From JANQMY01 sp965228775 (lineage in GTDB: Bacteria > Pseudomonadota > Alphaproteobacteria > JANQMY01), in NCBI GenBank assembly GCA_965228775.1, contig OZ245840.1, positions 310,001 to 374,000 on the forward strand: DNA of 64,000 bases. The letters are read 5' to 3'. Shown piece by piece: positions 36,790 through 44,998 of the stretch. The first letter of the stretch is position 1. Every line of letters starts with the position of its first letter. The translations under genes were made by a program, and so were the position numbers. A model generated the notes under the pieces. It made no database searches, had not been told where the DNA came from, and worked only from the letters and a program-made list of their open reading frames with translations.

Positions 36790-37555
36790 ATTTCGGTGAC
36801 AGTGCACTTATTATGTCCCACGCCTTTCATCATCTATGTCACGCGCCTTCGGTCCCCGCTTGGCCGGCCGCAACACACGCCCGGTCTTGCGTTCAAGTTT
36901 CTTCAAAAAGGCCTCCCCTCCCAGCGGTCGCCCGATGCTTTCCGCATGGCGTAACGCCATCGACAAGGTCTCATCCTCGCCCGCGTCAATAAACGCCGCA
37001 AATTTTGGAAACCGCTCACGCACCGGCCCTGTATCCGTCACCAACCCGCGCCTTTTGCGGGATAGCTGGTCGTGCACACTGGACCACGGCCAATCCGTTG
37101 CCTGTTTGACCAATCCCGCGCGCACCGGATTTAGCGCCACATACCGCAATGCCGCCGCAAGATGCGCCTCATCCATCGCCACACAGCCAAACCGGCCTTG
37201 CCAAAAGTGCCCCGACCGCTTCAAACGACGGTGGATGAAGCCGGCATAGGTCCGGTGCACTTTGGACAACGCCCGCCGGATACCATCAGCATCTTGCGGG
37301 GTCAGGATCAAATGGACATGGTTCGGCATGAGCACCCAGGCCCAAATACTCACACGCGCCGCATCACAATGTTCCTTCAAGAGATCCAGATAAAACTGGT
37401 AGTCCCCCTCTTCGAAGAAGGTTTGCGCCCGGCCGTTTCCACGCTGGGTAACGTGATGCGGAATATTGGGAATAACGGTGCGAGCAAGACGGGCCATGCA
37501 GAGACACTAGGGGGCACGGCGCACCTTGTCAATTAAGTGCACTGTCACCGAAATT
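36790..37555 (-). mobile_element. RAYT unit, copy 2
   Basis: A 766-base unit with inverted ends: ATTTCGGTGACAGTGCAC from 36790, and its complement ending at 37555. It has the same orientation as copies 1 and 3. Its right end abuts the stop codon of the NHLM exporter gene (37556), so it marks the left border of the peptide-export locus. Confidence 0.85.
36811..37497 (-). CDS. REP-associated tyrosine transposase (Y1, HUH)
   Basis: 228 residues, differing from copy 1 at only a few positions (for example NIPHH for DIPHH near residue 11, and a different C-terminus RGPKARDIDD). HUH His60/His62 and the family Tyr84 are intact, so the gene appears functional. High identity between copies implies recent duplication or gene conversion. 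The reading frame ends inside the left inverted repeat. Confidence 0.93.
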   Translation of the reverse strand: MARLARTVIPNIPHHVTQRGNGRAQTFFEEGDYQFYLDLLKEHCDAARVSIWAWVLMPNHVHLILTPQDADGIRRALSKVHRTYAGFIHRRLKRSGHFWQGRFGCVAMDEAHLAAALRYVALNPVRAGLVKQATDWPWSSVHDQLSRKRRGLVTDTGPVRERFPKFAAFIDAGEDETLSMALRHAESIGRPLGGEAFLKKLERKTGRVLRPAKRGPKARDIDDERRGT

Positions 37556-40525
37556 TTAGATCTCCTGGCGCTTAGCAAGGTTATAGTAGAGCCCTTGTTC
37601 TGCCATAAGTTGATTATGCGTGCCACTCTCCACAATACGTCCATCTTTCATTGCATGGATCATATCGGCGCTTTTGATCGTAGACAGACGGTGCGCGACC
37701 ACAATCCGGGTGAGTGGAAGTTTATCCAGGCTATCAGCCACACGTGCTTGGTTCGCGTTGTCGAGCGCGCTTGTAGCCTCGTCAAGAAACAGTATAGCCG
37801 GCCGGGCAGCAACAGCACGCGCTATCATTAGGCGTTGTGCTTGTCCGCCGGACACGGTCGTGTTGTCTTGGATGACTGTCTGCATACCCATCGGCATAGC
37901 TTCAATGTCTTCATCGACAGCAGCCATCTGAGCGGCTTGCCAGGCATCATCCAGACCCAATGGACGACCGCTCACGATGTTCTCAAAAACAGAACCTGAA
38001 AACAGTTTGCCATTCTGTAGTACGACACCGAACTGACGGCGAACCGAGGTCAGATCAAGATTGGCGAGGTCCTTGCTATCGTAAAACACTGCCCCGTTCT
38101 CCGGCTTCTCAAAGCCAAGCAAGATTCTTAGCAGCGTAGTCTTCCCAGAACCTGAAGGTCCAACAAAGGCGACGAACTGCCCGGCCTCGATGTTTAGGTC
38201 TATGTCATCGAGAACGACCGGACCGTCTTTGTCGTATCGGTGTCTGAGGTGGCTTATGGTGATCTTGCCTTTGAGTTCTCCAGCTGGCAGTGCATTTTCA
38301 TGCACTTCTGGCGCGTTGTTACGGATTGGCTCAAAACGCTCCCAGTGGATCTTGATCTCTAAAAAGTCTGTAATCAGTCCAAGAAGAGCTAAAATCCCGC
38401 CCTGGAAAGCACCAAAAGCCGCGTTGAAGGCAATGAAGCTACCCAAAGACGGTGGTGCCTGGACAAGCCCACCAGCCATAATCACATAAAAGGCCATGAT
38501 AGTCGCCATCGGGATCCAACCCGTTAGGATCGTGATCCACAATTCGACGTAAGACGAATGATAATCAAGACGACGGACTTTGGCGAAGTGCTCAAGCCAT
38601 CGGGAGAACGCGCGTTTTTCAGAGCCCGTGCTTCGCAGCGTTGCCATCGAGGAAATTGACTGTAGGCCTCTATTGGCTAGCAATCCCTCTTCTTTGATAA
38701 TCATACGCGTGATGCGCAAGAGGTAAAGGCTGCTCGCGAGCGAAATAATCGCAGTCAGAAACGTGACCGCGACAGCAACCATCGTCATCTCAATACTGAA
38801 ATAGAGCATGAGGCCGAAGTTGACCGATGCAAAAACCGCTGCAAGCGTTGTGGAGAGCATGCCGCCGGATACGATGCCGCGAATGGTCGAAATGCTCATG
38901 GCACGATCTGTCAAATCGCCCGCGGCATAATCTTTGAAAAAGTTCACGGGCAGCGACATCATCCGGTCCCAGATGGCTGCTTGAAGTTTACTCTCGACAA
39001 GGGTGGACATGCGCAGACTGGCCGCGCTCTGGACAAGGCTCAATATAGCCGTGGACAACGACAGGGCGACAAGGAGTGTTGCCAGTTCCAACACAACTGT
39101 CATTTCGCTGTTCGGGATTGCTGTGTTCATGAGAACAGCGGTTATTGGAGGTATGGCAAGCCCCAATAATCCCCCAATCGCTGCGAAAATCAGCATCGCG
39201 CGCATATCGGGCGCGGCCTCGCGGAAACAAAACTTTAAGATTGGCCAAGGCTCTAACGTGTCGTCGAGCAACGTTGGATAGAGCGCATAGGCACCTAAGC
39301 TAAGTTCGGCGATAATTTCTGTGGTGACGCGGAGCTGTTTTTCTGTCGCGGGATCAAAGAGAAAATACCCCTTTCTGCCTATTGGAAACAGAATAACGGG
39401 ATGATCATCAGTTTCACCCTTTCTGAAAGCGACAATAACGTTTCCATCAAACTGAGCTAGTTCTGGTACGAGAGAAATCTCTCTGGAGCGTATCTGAGCA
39501 GATCCCAGAAGGCGGAGCAGACGTTCTTCTGTTGGCAGTGACGTTTCGAAACTCTGAAGGACGGGTCTTTTCGCGTGCATCTGCTCAGAGGCAAATGTAA
39601 TTGCTTTCGTCAGAAGATCGTTTTCGGAGCGCAGATTCGGGCCATCGAGTTTTTGCCCGACGACTTCGACAACACGCTTTAACGCCGCTTCGACATTACC
39701 GCGATTGAGATGTTCTCGGTCATTATACAGATTAAACTCGTCAGCCAGCGAAAGCCGAACATTGGTCCCAATCCCGCTAAGAACTGTATGGTGAAATGCA
39801 ATCAGACCAACGGATACAGCTTCGATATCGACAATCTGCCGGGTTGTCTTTGTCTGACAGTTAATTTCGGCGATGGACGAAAGCCAAGCGGAAGGAGCGA
39901 GTGGAAAAAACTCACTGCCCTCATCGATCACGTTTGTATCGGAAAAAAAAATATCGTTTGGGCCAACAAGCCATGCAACATCACCCGTTGTCCCAAACCG
40001 ATCATACTCTGCCAAAGTTAACTGAGAGCCGGCTTGAATCGACCGTTGAAATCTAGGTTTGGGAACCACGAAGGTGACAGTTGCCTTAGAAAGAGCCTCA
40101 ACCCAGTGATCAACGGCGTGGACGAAGACCTCACGCAGCGCCTTGTCCCTGTACATCTTTTCCATTGAGAAGCAATGCACAGCCGTTTGAACATTACCCA
40201 CCGCCACCAACGCTATCGGTTGAAGAAGCTCCATTGGGTCGATGCCAAACAACATCTCGCCTTCGTTGGCCGTGAAAAGATATGTACGCTTGCCTATCAC
40301 GTCATTGTTGTGATCGAGCGGAACAGCGAAAACATCACAATGACCTGCTGTCACCACATGAACGGTATCTGCAGAGCCTAGCCAAATCAGTGCATTCCCG
40401 GATGAGGGCACCTCACGACCGGTTTCCAATGCAACGTTTTTGAGAAATGCGCGCCAACCAACATTGGGTATGTGCCGGGGCGCAGTTTTCTCACTGCCGT
40501 CTATGATCACACCTTCATCCAGCAT
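37556..40525 (-). CDS. NHLM-type peptide export ABC transporter, ATP-binding/permease (no peptidase)
   Basis: 989 residues. About 430 N-terminal residues lack the C39 Cys/His motifs and contain a cyclic-nucleotide-binding-like beta region (LIWLGSADTVHVVTAGHCDVFAV). Five or six membrane helices follow (about 440-740), then an ATPase domain with Walker A GPSGSGKTT (near 790), signature VSGGQAQR (near 893) and Walker B ILFLDEATSALD (near 915). This matches the ATP-binding partner of NHLM bacteriocin-export systems. It follows the peptidase-ABC gene by 8 bases on the same transcript. I infer that the two ABC proteins form a heterodimeric exporter for the peptide encoded at 44481. Confidence 0.88.
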   Translation of the reverse strand: MLDEGVIIDGSEKTAPRHIPNVGWRAFLKNVALETGREVPSSGNALIWLGSADTVHVVTAGHCDVFAVPLDHNNDVIGKRTYLFTANEGEMLFGIDPMELLQPIALVAVGNVQTAVHCFSMEKMYRDKALREVFVHAVDHWVEALSKATVTFVVPKPRFQRSIQAGSQLTLAEYDRFGTTGDVAWLVGPNDIFFSDTNVIDEGSEFFPLAPSAWLSSIAEINCQTKTTRQIVDIEAVSVGLIAFHHTVLSGIGTNVRLSLADEFNLYNDREHLNRGNVEAALKRVVEVVGQKLDGPNLRSENDLLTKAITFASEQMHAKRPVLQSFETSLPTEERLLRLLGSAQIRSREISLVPELAQFDGNVIVAFRKGETDDHPVILFPIGRKGYFLFDPATEKQLRVTTEIIAELSLGAYALYPTLLDDTLEPWPILKFCFREAAPDMRAMLIFAAIGGLLGLAIPPITAVLMNTAIPNSEMTVVLELATLLVALSLSTAILSLVQSAASLRMSTLVESKLQAAIWDRMMSLPVNFFKDYAAGDLTDRAMSISTIRGIVSGGMLSTTLAAVFASVNFGLMLYFSIEMTMVAVAVTFLTAIISLASSLYLLRITRMIIKEEGLLANRGLQSISSMATLRSTGSEKRAFSRWLEHFAKVRRLDYHSSYVELWITILTGWIPMATIMAFYVIMAGGLVQAPPSLGSFIAFNAAFGAFQGGILALLGLITDFLEIKIHWERFEPIRNNAPEVHENALPAGELKGKITISHLRHRYDKDGPVVLDDIDLNIEAGQFVAFVGPSGSGKTTLLRILLGFEKPENGAVFYDSKDLANLDLTSVRRQFGVVLQNGKLFSGSVFENIVSGRPLGLDDAWQAAQMAAVDEDIEAMPMGMQTVIQDNTTVSGGQAQRLMIARAVAARPAILFLDEATSALDNANQARVADSLDKLPLTRIVVAHRLSTIKSADMIHAMKDGRIVESGTHNQLMAEQGLYYNLAKRQEI

Positions 40526-40533
40526 CGAAGCCC

Positions 40534-42792
40534 CTAGAACTCTACTAAGTCATGATAGAACCCACGGTCGCTAACCAGGCTATGATGGGTTCCTCTTTCG
40601 ACCACTTTCCCGCCATCAAGGACGATGATCTCATCCGCATCTCGAACGGTGGAAAGTCGGTGTGCGACGATGATGCAGGTGCACCCGCGGCGCCTAAGGT
40701 TCAAATCGATCTGGTGCTCAACGAGTGGATCAAGCGCACTCGTGGCTTCATCCAGGATGAGGATGGAGGGCTCCATGGCGAGCCGCCTTGCAATCTCAAT
40801 GCGCTGTGCTTGACCGCCCGAGACATTCCCACCGCCATCATTGATCTTGGCGTCGTATCCACCGGGCCGTTTCATAATGTCATCGTGGATGAGAGCGTCA
40901 CGGCAAGCTTGATCGATCCGTTCGTCAGGAATGCTTGTATCCCACATTGTGATGTTGTCGAGGATAGAGCCTTCAAACAGAAAGATTTCTTGGTCCACCC
41001 AACCGATGGAACTGGTGATTAACTGCCTCGGAAAATCCTGATAGCTCTTTCCGTCAAAAAGCACATCGCCCGACCACGGTTCGTACATGCCGCCAATCAG
41101 TTTCGCGATTGTGGACTTCCCGCTCCCCGATCCACCAACGAGCGCAACGCGCGCACCCGGTTCAATCGTAATGTTCAACCCCTCGATGAGCGGTGGATTG
41201 AGCTGATTAAAGCCAAATGTGACGTCTCTAAGCTCAATCTTACCCGTGAACCGCATCTGGTTGAAGGTATTGACGGGCGCTTCCCGATTATACCGGGGAT
41301 CTTCGGGGTAATCGAGCACATCGCGTACGCGGGACATGGAGGCACGCACCTCCTCCAGGTTCAAGATAAAGCCTACAAGCGCGTTGAGTGGACCAGTGAA
41401 CCCACCCGTTAGCCCTTGAAACGCAACAAGCCCACCGATTGTCAACGTACCGTCAATCACCCGGAAACTGCCAAGGCCAAGCACAAGGGCACCGGCAACG
41501 GATGTTAGAATTATTGGGAAAATGCTCAAGATCATATCAAGCCGGGCGAGGCGCTGCTCGGTATTGATCGTTTGCGCGTGATAACCGGCCCACTGATTAA
41601 ACGCAAAGGCCTCGGACCCTGTCGCTTTAATCGTTTCAATCGCCTGAATACTATTGATCGCAGAGGAATAGTTCTTCGCTTCTTCAACCTCCATGCGCAG
41701 GCTGACGTCGCGAATGATCCGGGCGGCAAGGATGTTGACGGTGAGGGTGACGATCGTCAGGCCGAGGACCACGAGGGTCAAAAGCGGGTCAAGCAACACC
41801 ATGAGGATGCCGTAGAAAATCATCGACGCAAAGGCGATGACTGAGCCGCCAAGCTGGTTTGCAACAATATCCGCCACTTCCTCGTTGGAATCCAAGCGCG
41901 AGAGGATATCGCCTGAATGGCGCTGTGTGAAAAACTGATGGGGTAGACGGAACAAATGCCAAAGAAATTTGGAGGAGGCGCTAAGTGCGAGCTTGTTATG
42001 CAAGCGCATTGTCAGCGTCCCAGACAGCCAGGTCATAAACGCCTGAAAGAAAATCGCGATACCCATCGCAAACAGCAAAGGCCGCAACCACTCCTTCGTC
42101 CCACCGACCAAAATATGGTCGAGGAAGACGATATTAAACGCCGGCTGCACGAGCCCCGGGATGATCATCAACAAGCCGAGAATGGTGAACATGGTCACGC
42201 CTGGGAGAACAATCTTCAGCCAAGGCGCAAGGAGCGGCCAGATGCCAGGCCTGCTGCCTGATCGCTGGAAGGTTTCACCAGGCTTGATGACCAGCGTCAC
42301 GCCGGTATAGGACCGGTCGAACTCGTCGAAGGGTACTTTGCGGGGCCCAGTTGCAGGATCGTTGATGAAGAAACCATCGTGGGCTTTTCCCGCATAAACG
42401 ACAAAGTGATTGAACTTCCAAAAAATGATTGCAGGCACTTGAAGCTGGGCGAGTTCGTTTAGATCGTAGCGGCATCCCTTTGCGTGCATCCCCAATTGCC
42501 GGGCCGCCTCCACAATACCTCTAGCGGTACTTCCGTCGCGCGACACGCCACACATGACCCGCAATTGTTCGAGCGGAACCCATTTCTTGTAGTAGGCGAG
42601 AACGATGGCCAATGCAGCCGCCCCACACTCCACAGCCTCCATTTGCAGGATGGTCGGCGTACTGATCTGCCGCCTGGTGACCCAGTCAAAAAAATTGCCA
42701 ACCATCGATCCGAAAGATCGATAAAAACGAAAGAACCCAGCTGTTGGCCGGGGCGTTTCGGGGGGCGCATCCTGGGTAGAAACGTCTGCCAC
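40534..42792 (-). CDS. NHLM-type peptide export ABC transporter with C39 leader peptidase
   Basis: 752 residues with a GTG start overlapping the HlyD-like stop by one base. The N-terminal C39 peptidase has Cys56 in MEAVECGAAAL, His129 in FNHFVVYAG and Asp145 in INDPATGP, the complete catalytic triad for cutting after double-glycine leaders. Six helices and an ATPase follow, with Walker A GGSGSGKST, signature VSGGQAQRIEIARR and Walker B LILDEATSALD. It should cleave the GG leader of the divergent small peptide while moving the core across the inner membrane. All catalytic residues are present. Confidence 0.92.
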   Translation of the reverse strand: MADVSTQDAPPETPRPTAGFFRFYRSFGSMVGNFFDWVTRRQISTPTILQMEAVECGAAALAIVLAYYKKWVPLEQLRVMCGVSRDGSTARGIVEAARQLGMHAKGCRYDLNELAQLQVPAIIFWKFNHFVVYAGKAHDGFFINDPATGPRKVPFDEFDRSYTGVTLVIKPGETFQRSGSRPGIWPLLAPWLKIVLPGVTMFTILGLLMIIPGLVQPAFNIVFLDHILVGGTKEWLRPLLFAMGIAIFFQAFMTWLSGTLTMRLHNKLALSASSKFLWHLFRLPHQFFTQRHSGDILSRLDSNEEVADIVANQLGGSVIAFASMIFYGILMVLLDPLLTLVVLGLTIVTLTVNILAARIIRDVSLRMEVEEAKNYSSAINSIQAIETIKATGSEAFAFNQWAGYHAQTINTEQRLARLDMILSIFPIILTSVAGALVLGLGSFRVIDGTLTIGGLVAFQGLTGGFTGPLNALVGFILNLEEVRASMSRVRDVLDYPEDPRYNREAPVNTFNQMRFTGKIELRDVTFGFNQLNPPLIEGLNITIEPGARVALVGGSGSGKSTIAKLIGGMYEPWSGDVLFDGKSYQDFPRQLITSSIGWVDQEIFLFEGSILDNITMWDTSIPDERIDQACRDALIHDDIMKRPGGYDAKINDGGGNVSGGQAQRIEIARRLAMEPSILILDEATSALDPLVEHQIDLNLRRRGCTCIIVAHRLSTVRDADEIIVLDGGKVVERGTHHSLVSDRGFYHDLVEF

Positions 42793-44057
42793 TAAACCAT
42801 TCCCAGGAAGCTCTTAAGCGCTGGGATGACAAGTGTGGCGGGCGGCTGCTCACGGGTTATGATGGCAGCCTCACCAATAGTACCTGCTGTCACCTCGATC
42901 GGCGGCGCATTGCCGGAAGTCCACTCATAGTGTTCGCCGGTGTCATCCCGAACCATTTCCATTTTGATGAGAAGGGGCGGCCCCTGCTCCGTGAATTTAC
43001 GCACCAGGTCCTGGTTCTGTAAAATTGTTAGAAGCGCAGCGCCGGAGAGCGGGAAGCGCGACACGTCAATCACGCGGCCAACGAGACTGCCAAACTCTTC
43101 TTTCTTGACGGTTGAGGGGGATATTTGGACATCCATCCCCACCTCTACCGATTTCGCCTGGGACGCTGGGAAGAATCCGAGCGTTGAAAGCCTTGAGCCT
43201 GCGTTCACAACGATCGCAAGGGGTGTGCCTGGCTGCAAAAGACTTCCCTCTGAGGACAAGACTTGGACAACTTCACCTGACAAAGGCGAGTGAAGCGCTT
43301 CGGCCTCCTCTGCTTCGATCTGAAGCTCTCGGACGCGGGCGCGCTGCTGTGACACTTCTTTTTCCGCGTCGGCAATTCGGGCGTTCCATTGATTGGTGCG
43401 CTCATGGCGCTCAAGATCGAGTTGCGTCAAGCCGCTGCGCGTCTCCTCCAAGTCCTGGCTCGCGCGGAAAAGTTCGGATCGCCTCGTATCAACAGTCTGA
43501 TTTGCAACGATGCCCCGCGCCAGCAAACCTTCTGTATCGCGCAAACTCCGAGTCAACATTTCAACAAGCTGCTGCCCCTGCGCCACCCGCTTTTCGAGTT
43601 CTTCGGTGCGACGCTCACGTAATCGAAAGAATTCGGCCATTTCATCGTTGCGCGTTGCCACAAGCTGGACCTTTCCATCCTCCAGCTGACTCAGCAAGCG
43701 TTCCGCTTCTTCGAGACGGCGCCGGGTGCCACGGTTTTCCATCCGCGCAACAAGCTGGCCCCGCTCAACACGATCACCGGGGCGGATATCAAGATCGACA
43801 ATTCGGCCACTTCCAGTTGACACAATCTGATTGCTACGCGCATCCTCAAAGACGATGAAAGCAGGCCCGTTGACCCGGGTTTGGATCGTGCCAAACGAGG
43901 CCCAGAGCGCTAACGCGGTCACGAAGAAAAACACAAAAAGCGTGAGAAGCCAGCGCAACGGCGACGTGACCAGAATTGCTTGATCAAGCTGCTCTGGAGA
44001 GGACAGTTCATCCAATGCCTGTTGACGAAATAACTCGGTTCTCACAACATCATCCAC
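42792..44057 (-). CDS. NHLM-type secretion HlyD-family adaptor
   Basis: 421 residues from a GTG at 44055-44057. The opening FRQQALDELSSPEQLDQAILVTSPLRWL is typical of the secretion protein of NHLM bacteriocin systems. One transmembrane helix (about 36-57) is followed by a lipoyl/barrel-sandwich half (VDLDIRPGDRVERGQLVARM), a long coiled coil (about 110-260) and the second lipoyl half (LHSPLSGEVVQVLSSEGSLLQPGTPLAIV). It bridges the ABC pair to the periplasm or an outer-membrane channel; no TolC-like gene lies nearby. It is the first gene of the three-gene minus-strand operon, divergent from the peptide gene. Confidence 0.92.
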   Translation of the reverse strand: MDDVVRTELFRQQALDELSSPEQLDQAILVTSPLRWLLTLFVFFFVTALALWASFGTIQTRVNGPAFIVFEDARSNQIVSTGSGRIVDLDIRPGDRVERGQLVARMENRGTRRRLEEAERLLSQLEDGKVQLVATRNDEMAEFFRLRERRTEELEKRVAQGQQLVEMLTRSLRDTEGLLARGIVANQTVDTRRSELFRASQDLEETRSGLTQLDLERHERTNQWNARIADAEKEVSQQRARVRELQIEAEEAEALHSPLSGEVVQVLSSEGSLLQPGTPLAIVVNAGSRLSTLGFFPASQAKSVEVGMDVQISPSTVKKEEFGSLVGRVIDVSRFPLSGAALLTILQNQDLVRKFTEQGPPLLIKMEMVRDDTGEHYEWTSGNAPPIEVTAGTIGEAAIITREQPPATLVIPALKSFLGMV

Positions 44058-44480
44058 TTAAGTTCGACGGCGAAGAATACAGCTCAAATATCTAAGGAAC
44101 GCCGTTCCATTTGAAAGCCATTTCTAATCTCTCCAAGCCGTTCGGCGTCAGCCGAAAAAGGCATCGCAGGAAAGCTATCGGTCTTTCTCTTAAATCACCG
44201 TGAACGGAACAATTTGTAATTTGCACCTCAGTCTCAAGATTTTTTCGAGGTTAACGGCCGGTGGTTCATAGGGTTTCAAGTTATGTACTTATAATCTGTA
44301 CAGAGATTAGATATGAAGCATCCATCCAGTCTCAGGGCCGGGGTGAATAGTTTTTGGAAATAAATATTTTTGTTGGAACTTATCTCGAATATCCAGGATC
44401 AATTTTACGACATGTAAAATCTTTATCATTAAGCCTGGCTCTGGGCGGAGGTGTAAATATCGTTAGAAGGAATTCTTATT
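44058..44480. promoter_or_regulatory. Divergent control region between exporter and peptide genes
   Basis: 423 AT-rich bases without a gene. On the plus strand a TATAAT lies at 44290-44295, with only a weak TTCATA upstream at 19-base spacing. The perfect palindrome CTGTACAG (44296-44303) sits inside the dyad TAATCT-6-AGATTA (44292-44309), partly over that -10. A second perfect dyad, ATTTTAC-5-GTAAAAT, is at 44402-44420, 60 bases before the peptide start. These look like operator candidates for one or both transcripts. No regulator gene is present in the locus. Confidence 0.45.
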
Positions 44481-44654
44481 ATGAATATCGAAGAAAAGCA
44501 TGGCGTTGAAGCAGAGCAAAACAACGAGATTTCGGATGAAGATTTAGGCGACGTTGCAGGTGGTAATGTTGGCAAAAAGATCAAAAAAACTTGGAAGAAC
44601 ACCAAAAAGAAAGCGAATAAAACTGGGAAAAAGATAGAGAACGCATTTAAATAA
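44481..44654 (+). CDS. Double-glycine leader precursor of a cationic, lysine-rich peptide
   Basis: 57 residues, with the ribosome site AGAAGGA 9 bases before the ATG. Residues 1-28 form an acidic leader ending ISDEDLGDVAGG, the classic double-glycine processing motif. The 29-residue core (29-57) has 12 Lys, one Glu, one Trp and no Cys, with net charge about +11. Small and hydrophobic residues V30, I34, W38, T41, A45, T48, I52 and F56 recur every 3-4 positions, as on one face of an amphipathic helix. GKKI-x2-small-aromatic occurs twice (31-38 and 49-56), 18 residues apart. It diverges from a C39-peptidase NHLM exporter that should cleave after Gly28 and secrete it. I infer a membrane-active bacteriocin or signal peptide. 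No homologue is known to me. Confidence 0.82.
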   Translation: MNIEEKHGVEAEQNNEISDEDLGDVAGGNVGKKIKKTWKNTKKKANKTGKKIENAFK

Positions 44655-44761
44655 GGCGATTAAGAGCGTGGGTTGAGGCTTTCCTAAAACAGAAGCCTTC
44701 GTGACCGGTGTCGCTGAGCACGTTGGAAACGAGCTCGGCGCTAGTTGGGAATTCCTCTATA

Positions 44762-44805
44762 GCGTTTCCAGGTGAAGTGGAATCCGGTTCACCGTCCGGA
44801 AACGC
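44762..44805. repeat. Palindromic intergenic element A
   Basis: Nested inverted repeats: outer GCGTTTCC (44762-44769) with GGAAACGC (44798-44805), inner GGTGAA (44771-44776) with TTCACC (44788-44793). The sequence type resembles interspersed intergenic palindromes common in alphaproteobacterial genomes, from memory and not searched. Confidence 0.6.
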
Positions 44806-44822
44806 GCAAAACAAAGGGTCTG

Positions 44823-44859
44823 GAGCCGTTTTGAGTTTCAATCAAAACCAAAACGGCTC
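44823..44859. repeat. Palindromic intergenic element B
   Basis: GAGCCGTTTT (44823-44832) pairs with AAAACGGCTC, starting at 44849, around a T/A-rich centre. It lies 17 bases after element A and may be the second half of the same mosaic repeat. As RNA it would fold into a stable hairpin downstream of the peptide message. Confidence 0.55.
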
Positions 44860-44943
44860 TAGTAAAGCCTCTTAATTAAAACGCTTAGCTCAAAGCGCCG
44901 TCCCGATTCCAATTGAAACGACGACGCTTTAGGCGTGTAAAAA

Positions 44944-44967
44944 GGCGGGTCTCGGGCCCGCCTTTTT
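44944..44967 (+). terminator. Rho-independent terminator before RAYT copy 3
   Basis: GGCGGG (44944-44949), a 7-base loop, CCCGCC (44957-44962) and TTTTT. An AAAAA run precedes it, so it can act in both directions. It lies about 290 bases past the peptide gene and just outside the left inverted repeat of RAYT copy 3. Confidence 0.8.
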
Positions 44968-44998
44968 CCGTTCGCGCAGTGAGCATTTCGCTTTTCCG

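Larger units (their letters stand above)
44655..44998. other. Gene-free stretch with palindromic repeats and a terminator
   Basis: No ATG frame of interest reads on the plus strand. A 64-codon minus-strand frame (44647-44841) is built from palindromic repeat sequence and overlaps the end of the peptide gene, so I do not call it. The stretch holds the two palindromes and the terminator listed separately, and ends at RAYT copy 3. Confidence 0.6.

Noticed and set aside
44647..44841. 64-codon minus-strand frame beside the peptide gene, considered as a second precursor or immunity peptide
   Set aside because: It is built from the palindromic intergenic elements, has no GG motif or membrane segment, and overlaps the end of the peptide gene.
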